Shown one piece after another: positions 14,677 through 20,467 of a stretch of DNA of 20,467 bases. How positions within the stretch are numbered: position 1 is the first letter of the stretch; every line of letters starts with the position of its first letter. The stretch spans positions 1 to 20,467 of the forward strand of contig SUUF01000026.1 in NCBI GenBank assembly GCA_015062635.1. The letters are read 5' to 3'. Made by a program: the position numbers and the translations under genes. The notes under the pieces are model-generated. The model searched no databases. It saw only the letters and a program-made list of their open reading frames with translations, and was not told the origin of the DNA. The DNA is from Coriobacteriaceae bacterium. Its GTDB lineage: Bacteria > Actinomycetota > Coriobacteriia > Coriobacteriales > Eggerthellaceae.

Positions 14677-14711
14677 AAAGAGGCGCTGCCTCTGCAGGGT
14701 GGCGCCTCTTT
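14677..14711 (+). terminator. terminator of the AIM24 gene
   Basis: AAAGAGGCGC (14677-14686) pairs with GCGCCTCTTT (14702-14711). Inner pairs including two G-U extend the stem to 14 bp around a 7-nt loop. Confidence 0.8.
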
Positions 14712-14738
14712 CGGGCGAGATTGGATGTTGCAAACGAA

Positions 14739-14766
14739 AAGCGCCCGGGCAGATGCCCGGGCGCTT
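14739..14766 (-). terminator. terminator of the acyl-CoA dehydrogenase gene
   Basis: AAGCGCCCGGGC (14739-14750) and GCCCGGGCGCTT (14755-14766) form a perfect 12-bp stem with a 4-nt loop. On the minus strand it is followed by TTCGTTTGC, giving a modest U-tract. It lies 25 bases beyond the stop codon. Confidence 0.85.
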
Positions 14767-14791
14767 GCAGATGCGGTATTCCGATTGGAAT

Positions 14792-15952
14792 TTAGTTCTG
14801 CTTGTACTTCTTCACGAGCTGACGGCCGGCGATGTACTCCATGATCTCGGTGGTGCCGCCGCCCATCTCGTTGCCGCGCAGGTCGTTCCAGATGCGGCCG
14901 ACGCGGATCTCCTTGGTGTAGCCGATGGCGGCGTAGATGCTCATGGCCAGGTCGGCGACCTTGGTGCACTCGCGGCACGCGTAGCCCTTCAGCAGCGCCG
15001 ACTCGAGGCGGGTGGACTCGCCGTTGTCGATCATGCTGACGACCTGGTACAGGCGGGCGCGGACGTTCTGCAGGATGTTCTCCATCTCGCAGAGGTGCTG
15101 CTGGATGGCGGACAGGTGGGCGATCGGCTTGCCGAAGCAGACGCGCTCGGAGGCGTACGCGGCGGCGTCGTTCATCGCGGCCTGGGCGAGGCCGAGCGAA
15201 GAGGCGACGACGAGCAGGCGCTCGAACTCAAGCTTCTTCATGAGGAGCTTCCAGCCCTGGCCAGGCTCGCCAAGACGCTGGTCCTCGGTGAGGACGACGT
15301 TGTCGAAGAACTGGTCGACGAACGGGATGGACTGCTGGCCGACCTTCTCGAGATGGCCGATGGTGAAGCCGGGGGCGTCGTTCGGGACGAGCCACAGGCT
15401 GTAGGAGTTGTTCTCGTAGGACGGGTCCTCGTCCTTGGCGACAACCATGGTCCAGATGGAAAGGCCGCCCAGGGTGACCCAGGTCTTCTGGCCGTTCAGC
15501 AGGTAGGTGCCGTCGGGCTGCTTCACGGTGTGGCAGGTCATCGCGTTGTTGTCGGAACCGGCGGCCGGCTCGGAAATGGCGGAGCAAGCGATGCAGGTGG
15601 ACTCGACGTTCTCGATGGCGTCCATCACCATGGCCTGCTGGGCCTCGGTGCCGAAGTCGATGACGTCGGTGATGGTGTTGAAGTCGGTGACGAACGGCAG
15701 GATGCAGCCGGTGTACTCGTGCAGCTTCTCGACCAGGAGGATCTCGGTGAGCTTGTCAACCGGCACGCCGCCGACTTCCTCGGGAAGGCCGAGGTGCATG
15801 AAGCCGGCCTCGCGGTAGGCCATGGCCTGCTCGATGCTGATGTGGTGGTTGTCGTAGGCTGCCCTCTGAGCCTCTTCGTCGAAGTAACGCTCGGCGTACT
15901 CCTTGGCGCTCTCGATAAGAAGCTGCTGCTCGTCGGTAAGGTTGAAGTCCAT
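14792..15952 (-). CDS. acyl-CoA dehydrogenase family flavoprotein
   Basis: The protein has 386 residues from ATG 15952, preceded by GGAGG (15961-15957); the frame upstream to 15991 lacks a ribosome site. The N-terminal helical domain starts MDFNLTDEQQLLIESAKEYA. The flavin-binding middle has ISEPAAGSD and KTWVTLGG. The C-terminal domain has ASERVCFGKPIAHLSAIQQHL and GGGTTEIMEYIAGRQL. The usual catalytic Glu in the EGT-type motif is replaced by Gly, but LEFERLLV carries a Glu where isovaleryl-CoA dehydrogenase has its base. It should be an FAD-dependent alpha,beta-dehydrogenase, or in this anaerobic setting possibly an enoyl-CoA reductase. No electron-transfer flavoprotein gene is adjacent. 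It is divergent from the VOC and SDR genes. Confidence 0.93.
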   Translation of the reverse strand: MDFNLTDEQQLLIESAKEYAERYFDEEAQRAAYDNHHISIEQAMAYREAGFMHLGLPEEVGGVPVDKLTEILLVEKLHEYTGCILPFVTDFNTITDVIDFGTEAQQAMVMDAIENVESTCIACSAISEPAAGSDNNAMTCHTVKQPDGTYLLNGQKTWVTLGGLSIWTMVVAKDEDPSYENNSYSLWLVPNDAPGFTIGHLEKVGQQSIPFVDQFFDNVVLTEDQRLGEPGQGWKLLMKKLEFERLLVVASSLGLAQAAMNDAAAYASERVCFGKPIAHLSAIQQHLCEMENILQNVRARLYQVVSMIDNGESTRLESALLKGYACRECTKVADLAMSIYAAIGYTKEIRVGRIWNDLRGNEMGGGTTEIMEYIAGRQLVKKYKQN

Positions 15953-16041
15953 CTTTCCTCCATTCGTGAAGCGGCCGCGCCAGCGGCTCATCTTGGACTA
16001 AGGCTGCGAACGGGTTTACTCCCCTTGTGTTCACGCGAATA

Positions 16042-16071
16042 ATGATACCTGGTTGGCGTTTATCTAGCCAA
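16042..16071 (-). promoter_or_regulatory. promoter of the acyl-CoA dehydrogenase gene with palindromic operator
   Basis: On the minus strand TTGGCT (16071-16066), an 18-bp spacer and TATCAT (16047-16042) form the promoter. TTGGC (16053-16057), 9 bases, and GCCAA (16067-16071) make an inverted repeat that covers the -35 and most of the spacer, a natural place for a repressor. Confidence 0.55.
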
Positions 16072-16265
16072 TTCGCCCTTTTTTCGGTTTCTTCGATTTC
16101 GATAAAGAACGGTTATAGATTTTACTGATTCCTATTCGGAACGGTTTTCATTGTGGTTCGATACGCCGATTTATCCGGACGGGAAATGCCTTGCGCGCGA
16201 CCGGGCGACTTGTCCGGCAATAAGGGTAGAATAGCCCCGTATGATTACCGATCCGAGGAGGACGA
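16072..16265. other. AT-rich remainder of the 313-bp divergent region 15953-16265
   Basis: This is markedly more AT-rich than its surroundings between 16072 and 16170. It must hold the promoter of the VOC/SDR pair. A -10-like TAGAAT is at 16227-16232, but I see no convincing -35 at the right distance. The short palindrome TCGATTTCGA lies near 16094. No gene is seen. Confidence 0.4.
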
Positions 16266-16748
16266 ATGGGCAAGATCCAAGACCTCACGCTCACCGACGA
16301 ATTGCACGACATCGTGCAGGTGGGCATCATCGTGGAGGACATGGAGAAGATCAAGCAGGGCATGCTCGATGTGTTCGGGCTCGAGCCCGATATGGAAGGC
16401 GATGTGTGCTACGAGAAGTGCCTGTATCGTGGCCAGACCATCGACGCTCCCGTGCGCAATGCCTTCTACAACTACTTCAACATCCAGCTCGAGTTCCTGC
16501 AGCCGCTTGGCGACCAGGACACCATCTGGAGCGACTACCTGAAGATGGGGCAGCATAGCCTGCATCACCTGCGCTTCGACGTCACCGACAACGACCGTGT
16601 GACGGCCATGATGAAGGAGAAGGGCATCGACATCTGGATGCAGGGCGAATCGCTCGTCACGCCGGGCTGCTATTTCACCTATTACGATTCGCTCGAGCAG
16701 CTTGGGTTCATCGTCGAGGCCGTTACCCGGGCCGATTGCGTGAAATAG
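16266..16748 (+). CDS. VOC (glyoxalase/epimerase fold) family protein
   Basis: The protein has 160 residues with GAGGAGGA just before the ATG. It has the vicinal-oxygen-chelate pattern of two beta-alpha-beta-beta-beta modules. The first begins HDIVQVGIIVEDMEKIKQGMLDVFGL and the second HSLHHLRFDVTDNDRVTAMMKEKGI, with a C-terminal LGFIVEAV strand. H14, a histidine of the HHLRFDV strand and the final Glu are candidate metal ligands, as in methylmalonyl-CoA epimerase. Epimerisation or isomerisation of an acyl-CoA or a ring compound is plausible, but the substrate is not evident. The SDR gene starts 46 bp downstream on the same strand, and the pair is divergent from the acyl-CoA dehydrogenase, which suggests a common pathway. 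Confidence 0.87.
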   Translation: MGKIQDLTLTDELHDIVQVGIIVEDMEKIKQGMLDVFGLEPDMEGDVCYEKCLYRGQTIDAPVRNAFYNYFNIQLEFLQPLGDQDTIWSDYLKMGQHSLHHLRFDVTDNDRVTAMMKEKGIDIWMQGESLVTPGCYFTYYDSLEQLGFIVEAVTRADCVK

Positions 16749-16794
16749 GGAATGGGAATCCGTTGCCTGGAACGTGTTGTCGAAAGGAATCGAA

Positions 16795-17595
16795 ATGACT
16801 GACAAAAAGGTTGTGCTGATTACCGGCGGTGCGATGGGGCAAGGCGCCATGCATGCCGTCGAATTCGCGAAGGTGGGGTACGACTGCGTGCTGCTCGATA
16901 TGCTCGATCCGAGCGATGAGCGTTTTGCGGCGACTGTCGCCGAGGTCGAGGGTCTCGGCGCGACAGTGCTCCCCATCAAGACGAACATCTGCAGCACGCC
17001 CGATATGGAAGCGGCGTTTGCGGCGGCGTGGGAGAAATTCGGCCGCCTCGATGTCGTCGTCGCCAATGCGGGCATCATCAACTTCGGCTATACCTGGGAA
17101 CTCGAGGACGAGAAGGTGCAAAAGGCGTTGGCCGTGAACCTCGAGGGCACCTGGCGCACCGACAAGTACGCCGCCCAATACATGCGCAAGCAGGGGTACG
17201 GCCGCATCATCAATATCTCGAGCGTGTCGGGCCTGAAGGGCACCGAGCAGCTGGCCACCTACTGCATGACGAAGTTCGGCATCATCGGCCTGACCAAGAC
17301 GCTTGCCCTCGAGCTGCGCAATTCCGGCCTGCCCATCTACTGCAACGTCGTGTGCCCCACCAAGGTGCGCACGCCCATGTGCGAGACGCAACAGTACGTG
17401 GATTTCGTCAACTCCACGATGGGCAAGAACTTCGAGAACTGGCAAGAGATGTTCGAAGACGAGAAGAATCCCGGCGGCATCAAGTTCCTGAACCCCATCG
17501 ACGTCACCGAGATGGTGGTGTGGCTGGCCGAATCCGAGGCTGCCACGAAGTTCACCGGACGCGAGATCGTTGTAGACCGCGGCGCGATGCTCTAA
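16795..17595 (+). CDS. short-chain dehydrogenase/reductase (mycofactocin-type SDR-like)
   Basis: The protein has 266 residues from ATG 16795 with AAAGGA (16783-16788). It is a classical SDR. The nucleotide-binding glycine motif is TGGAMGQG (10-17), NAG is at 91-93, and the catalytic residues are S143, Y156 and K160 with the normal 13-residue Ser-Tyr spacing. The GxGQG variant, the early CVLLDM strand whose terminal Asp suggests NAD(H), and VCPTKVRTPMCE near residue 190 resemble the carveol dehydrogenase/mycofactocin-associated SDR group. It oxidises or reduces a secondary alcohol/ketone; steroid, terpene or aromatic side-chain substrates are all possible. No mycofactocin genes are in the window. 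It is cotranscribed with the VOC gene, and a hairpin follows the stop. Confidence 0.92.
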   Translation: MTDKKVVLITGGAMGQGAMHAVEFAKVGYDCVLLDMLDPSDERFAATVAEVEGLGATVLPIKTNICSTPDMEAAFAAAWEKFGRLDVVVANAGIINFGYTWELEDEKVQKALAVNLEGTWRTDKYAAQYMRKQGYGRIINISSVSGLKGTEQLATYCMTKFGIIGLTKTLALELRNSGLPIYCNVVCPTKVRTPMCETQQYVDFVNSTMGKNFENWQEMFEDEKNPGGIKFLNPIDVTEMVVWLAESEAATKFTGREIVVDRGAML

Positions 17596-17604
17596 GGTTG
17601 GGGT

Positions 17605-17628
17605 TCCGCTGTTCTGACGAACAGCGGA
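17605..17628 (+). terminator. hairpin after the SDR gene
   Basis: TCCGCTGTTC (17605-17614) and GAACAGCGGA (17619-17628) form a perfect 10-bp stem with a 4-nt loop, 9 bases after the stop. No U-tract follows. Confidence 0.6.
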
Positions 17629-17642
17629 CCAATTGCCGCTGC

Positions 17643-17742
17643 GGGGCGCCCAGGCACCCCAGCTTCGTGCTCCAAGCCTCGCTCACGGCCCCAAGGCCGC
17701 TTCGCTCGGCTTTCACGCGAATCTGGGGCACCTAGGCGCCCC
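17643..17742. repeat. 100-bp imperfect long stem-loop
   Basis: The outer arms 17643-17662 and 17723-17742 are complementary at 17 of 20 positions. Inside them TTCGTG/CACGCGAA and AAGCC..GGCC/GGCC..GGCTT add further pairing, with a CCAA tip near 17690. It is a structured non-coding element with no evident gene. Confidence 0.6.
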
Positions 17743-17753
17743 TCGCTGTCGTG

Positions 17754-17905
17754 CCCGGCGAACCTGGGGCTTCACGGGTGCACGGTTGGGGACATACATG
17801 TGACGCCCGGGGACATACACCTTTGGCACGCTAGCGCGCTAAAGGTGTATGTCCCTACGTGGTTCCTGGGCTATTTTGCCCCGGCGAACCGGGGGCTCTC
17901 GGGTG
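17754..17905. repeat. direct repeats flanking the REPIN-like palindrome
   Basis: Copy 1 (17754-17780) and copy 2 (17880-17905) share CCCGGCGAACC, then GGGGCT and CGGGTG with small differences. They bracket the inverted repeat at 17810-17855. Confidence 0.6.
17788..17855. repeat. REPIN-like palindrome with an extra half-copy
   Basis: GGGACATACACCTTT (17810-17824) and AAAGGTGTATGTCCC (17841-17855) are perfect 15-bp inverted arms around a 16-bp GC-rich core. An additional GGGGACATACA occurs at 17788-17798, 21 bp before the same 11-mer at 17809-17819. Short GGGGACA-type palindromes of this design are typical of REP elements mobilised by RAYT (TnpA_REP) transposases. No transposase is in the window. 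Confidence 0.7.
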
Positions 17906-17994
17906 TGTCGCGTGCAATGCGACTTCGGCGGAGACGCAGGATGATTCCCCCAAGGGGTTCGTCACGTGCACGTGCGGGTTGCTTGGCGTGTGGA

Positions 17995-18525
17995 TTATCG
18001 GGTGGCGGCGAGTTCGTCTAAGGCCGATTGGGGAGTGTCGGCGCAGGTGCCGGTGCCTTCGGCGACGATGGTTATGGAATCGCCGGCCTGGACAGCGCCG
18101 CCGCTGCGCACCACGAAGAATATGCCCTCGCGGGGGAAGATGCAGTCGCCCATCAGGTGGTAAATGGCGCACTTCGTGTGGCATACCTTCCCCACCTGTG
18201 AAAGCTCAAGCATCACATCGGTGCCGATGCGCACGATGGTGCCGAGGGGCAGCGTGAGCAAATCGATGCCCTCGGTGGTGATGTTCTCGGCGAAGTCGCC
18301 CTCCTTCACATCGAGGCCGGCATCGCGCGCCTTGCAGATAGATTCCCACGCCAACAGCGACACTTGTCGATGCGCCCAGCCCTTATGGCTTTCGTCTTCC
18401 CGCATGCCCGCATGGGCATCGCCAACCACGCCCCAATTCTCGCGAATCTCGATTTGGGGAACGGGTTCTTTGCTGCGGCCCTTCTTTGGCGCGACATTCA
18501 CCGAGCGGACTCTGCCTGTCTGCAT
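17995..18525 (-). CDS. MOSC domain-containing protein
   Basis: The protein has 176 residues from ATG 18525, with AGGAG (18537-18533) 7 bases upstream; the in-frame ATG at 18546 has no ribosome site. The MOSC beta-barrel is recognisable from GRVRSVNVAPKKGRSK, ENWGVVGDAHAG, HRQVSLLAWE, GDFAENITTEGIDL, LPLGTIVRIG and SQVGKVCHTKCAIYHLMGDCIFPREGIFFVVRSGG. The conserved Cys in this last block is a candidate sulfur- or molybdenum-cofactor-binding residue. Short stand-alone MOSC proteins of this type are usually linked to molybdenum cofactor use or sulfur transfer, but no Mo-enzyme gene is nearby. It converges on the SDR gene across the repeat-rich gap and is divergent from the ABC exporter gene. Confidence 0.9.
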   Translation of the reverse strand: MQTGRVRSVNVAPKKGRSKEPVPQIEIRENWGVVGDAHAGMREDESHKGWAHRQVSLLAWESICKARDAGLDVKEGDFAENITTEGIDLLTLPLGTIVRIGTDVMLELSQVGKVCHTKCAIYHLMGDCIFPREGIFFVVRSGGAVQAGDSITIVAEGTGTCADTPQSALDELAATR

Positions 18526-18546
18526 ATGACTACTCCTAGTAAACAA

Positions 18547-18698
18547 CTATGAAATAAGGACAGTATACCCGTTGACGGCCGTGTGCGCGGCATGAACCCT
18601 GGTATAGCCCGTGCCTTTTCGCCAGGCTGGCCTCGGCACGCTTCGCAATTTCTTCGCATGCACCGGGTACGATAGGCGCCCATTTGGGAGGTGGTTGC
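18547..18698. other. divergent intergenic region MOSC/ABC exporter
   Basis: A minus-strand TATACT (18567-18562) and a plus-strand TTGACG (18568-18573) are seen, but neither has a partner box at standard spacing. No gene is present. Confidence 0.3.
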
Positions 18699-20467
18699 AT
18701 GGCGAAGACCGATACGTCGACGGCGCGACGGACGCTGCATTACTATTGGCGTGCTACCCGCAAGCATCTGGGATTCTTCATCGGGCTCATGGTGTCGACC
18801 ATCGGCTTCAACGTGCTTTTGCAATATGGCAACCCCTTCGTGATGGGCCTCATCGTCGACCGCGTGAGCGAAGGCGGGGTGGGCCCCGACCAGGTATTCG
18901 AGGTGTTTGGCGTGTTCGTCGCGGCGCTCATCTTGGTGAACCTCTTCGGCCAGGCGTGCAGCAAGATCCAAGACTACACGCTGTGGAAGCTCGAGATCGC
19001 CGTGGCATACGACCTCGCCACCGAAAGCTTCGATGCGCTTTCCAACCAATCGATGAGCTTCCATTCCAACCGGTTTGGCGGCACGCTCGTATCGCAGACC
19101 TCGAAGTTCCTCGCAGCCTACAATCAGATCGTAGAGAATCTCACGTTCCCATTCATTCCCGTTGTGTGCTCGGTGGTGGCCACCTGCGTGCTGCTGTTGC
19201 CGCGCGTGCCGGAATACGTGGGTGTGCTGATGCTGCTGCTGGCCATCTACATGGTGGTTTCGTACGTCATGTACAAGCGCATCCTGTCGTTGAACGAGCA
19301 GGCTGCCGGTGCGCAGAACCAGCTCTCGGGCGAACTGTCCGACGCCGTCACCAACATCTTGGCGGTGAAGACCTATGGGCGCGAGGATTACGAGCGCGGT
19401 CTGTTCGACCGGGCGAACCGGGAAGTCGTCGAGAAAGACACGAAGCGCATCATGGCGTCGCTGTTACGCGGTGTCATCACGGCATCGCTTGCGGTGGTCA
19501 TCATGGCGGTGGCGAGCATTTTCATCGCAGGCGGCAATGCCTGGTTCGGTATTACCCCCGGCACGCTCGTGATGATGTTCACCTATACCTACACCATCAC
19601 GAACCAGTTTAATTTCATCAACACGGGCCTGCAGCGTTTCAACCGCGCCTTTGGCGATGCGGCGGGGCTCACGCAGGTGCTCGACGAGCCGCGCCTGGTG
19701 GCCGACGCCCCCGATGCGCAGCCGCTCGTGGTGCGCGAAGGGGCAATAGAATTCAAGGACCTCGATTTCTGGTACACCGACGGCAATGCGAAGACCCAGG
19801 TATTCGATAAGTTCCAGCTGTCGATTCCCGCAGGGCAGCGCGTGGGCTTGGTGGGAATGAGCGGTGCCGGCAAGACGACGCTCACGAAGCTGCTGCTGCG
19901 CTTGTCCGACATCCAACAGGGGCAGATTCTGGTCGACGGGCAGAATGTGGCCGATATCACGCAGCAGAGCCTGCGCCGGCAGATTGCCTACGTTCCCCAG
20001 GAAGCGCTGCTGTTTCACCGTACCATCGCCGAGAACATCGGTTATGGCAAACCCGGAGCCACGATGGACGAGATTCGCGAAGCCGCGCGTCAGGCAAATG
20101 CACTCGAGTTCATCGAGCAGCTGCCGCAAGGATTCGACACCATCACGGGCGAGCGCGGCGTGAAGTTGTCGGGCGGCCAGCGTCAACGCGTGGCCATTGC
20201 CCGCGCGATGCTCGCCGATTGCCCCATCCTCGTGCTCGATGAAGCCACGAGCGCGCTCGATTCCGAAAGCGAACGCCTGGTGCAGGATGCGTTGGGCAAG
20301 TTGATGGCGGGGCGCACGTCAATCGTGGTGGCGCACCGCCTTTCGACGGTGGCGAGCCTCGACCGCATCGTCGTGCTCGACCACGGCAAGGTCGTCGAAG
20401 ACGGCCCGCATGCCGAACTCATCGAGGCCGGCGGCGCCTATGCCCATCTATGGAATCGCCAGACCGG
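18699..20467 (+). CDS. ABC exporter, fused membrane and ATPase domains (3' partial)
   Basis: The frame runs from ATG 18699 (GGGAGG at 18686-18691, spacer 7) to the window edge without a stop, giving 589 residues. Only the last few residues are probably missing, since the protein is already past the usual LWNRQTG ending. Residues 1 to about 320 are a six-helix type-I exporter domain. The ATPase has Walker A MSGAGKTTL (387-395), Q-loop VPQEALLFH, signature LSGGQRQR (from 490), Walker B ILVLDEATSALD (from 510) and the switch His in VVAHRLS. It resembles MsbA/MDR-type half-transporters that pump lipids, peptides or drugs and work as dimers; a partner half-gene could lie downstream. Substrate unknown. 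Confidence 0.93.
   Translation, partial: MAKTDTSTARRTLHYYWRATRKHLGFFIGLMVSTIGFNVLLQYGNPFVMGLIVDRVSEGGVGPDQVFEVFGVFVAALILVNLFGQACSKIQDYTLWKLEIAVAYDLATESFDALSNQSMSFHSNRFGGTLVSQTSKFLAAYNQIVENLTFPFIPVVCSVVATCVLLLPRVPEYVGVLMLLLAIYMVVSYVMYKRILSLNEQAAGAQNQLSGELSDAVTNILAVKTYGREDYERGLFDRANREVVEKDTKRIMASLLRGVITASLAVVIMAVASIFIAGGNAWFGITPGTLVMMFTYTYTITNQFNFINTGLQRFNRAFGDAAGLTQVLDEPRLVADAPDAQPLVVREGAIEFKDLDFWYTDGNAKTQVFDKFQLSIPAGQRVGLVGMSGAGKTTLTKLLLRLSDIQQGQILVDGQNVADITQQSLRRQIAYVPQEALLFHRTIAENIGYGKPGATMDEIREAARQANALEFIEQLPQGFDTITGERGVKLSGGQRQRVAIARAMLADCPILVLDEATSALDSESERLVQDALGKLMAGRTSIVVAHRLSTVASLDRIVVLDHGKVVEDGPHAELIEAGGAYAHLWNRQT

Noticed and set aside
14699..16042. A 447-codon plus-strand frame across the acyl-CoA dehydrogenase gene
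   Set aside because: It is a mirror frame of a well-supported flavoprotein, rich in low-complexity Leu/Gly/Asp/Val, and it overlaps two terminators.
16795..17595. Naming the SDR as a specific bile-acid hydroxysteroid dehydrogenase
   Set aside because: SDR motifs do not define the substrate, and I cannot compare with characterised enzymes here.
17800..18257. Plus- and minus-strand frames in the SDR/MOSC gap
   Set aside because: They run through palindromes and the MOSC gene in the wrong frame; no ribosome site or domain is seen.

Overview
The window is GC-rich, densely coding bacterial chromosome with strong GGAGG-type ribosome binding sites. The gene content fits an anaerobic high-GC actinobacterium: a ferredoxin-type aldo/keto reductase, a mycofactocin-type short-chain dehydrogenase, an acyl-CoA dehydrogenase, acyl thioesterases, and a CIRCE-controlled Hsp20. 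A gut member of the Coriobacteriia (Eggerthellaceae) is my best guess. That assignment is inference from gene style, not from a marker gene. No rRNA, tRNA, CRISPR array, transposase or phage gene is visible.

Layout. 1-1258: the end of a GyrI-like ligand-binding protein and a two-helix membrane protein of unknown role. 1312-1695 (-): a FlK-like hot-dog thioesterase. 2071-4996 (+): an aldo/keto reductase with two 4Fe-4S motifs, then a membrane-anchored glycerophosphodiester phosphodiesterase. 5050-6772 (-): glycerate kinase behind a flavin reductase-like protein. 6870-7259 (+): a small ACT-domain protein. 7315-8043 (-): an acyl-ACP thioesterase.

8392-12614 (+) is the centrepiece, a complete polar amino-acid ABC importer locus. 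It has two tandem, diverged substrate-binding lipoproteins, each with its own promoter. These are followed by a permease with an unusual extracytoplasmic N-terminal domain and a long hydrophilic C-terminal tail, and by an ATPase whose start overlaps the permease stop. Two hairpins separate the second binding protein from the permease and may set stoichiometry. A textbook terminator closes the locus.

12615-13131 is a non-coding repeat patch with duplicated terminator units. 13132-13572 (-) is Hsp20 with a CIRCE operator over its promoter. 13873-14667 (+) encodes an AIM24-family protein and converges on an acyl-CoA dehydrogenase (14792-15952, -), with a terminator for each strand between them. 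The dehydrogenase is divergent from a VOC-fold protein and an SDR (16266-17595, +). A palindromic operator candidate lies over the dehydrogenase promoter, and the three genes may form one acyl-CoA or xenobiotic/steroid redox module.

17596-17994 is non-coding and packed with structured repeats, including a REPIN-like palindrome. 17995-18525 (-) is a MOSC protein, and 18699 to the window end (+) is an almost complete ABC exporter.

I found no clearly unprecedented system. The most unusual items are the permease architecture with its paired receptors, the structured repeat patches at 12783-13060 and 17643-17905, and the VOC/SDR/acyl-CoA dehydrogenase cluster.
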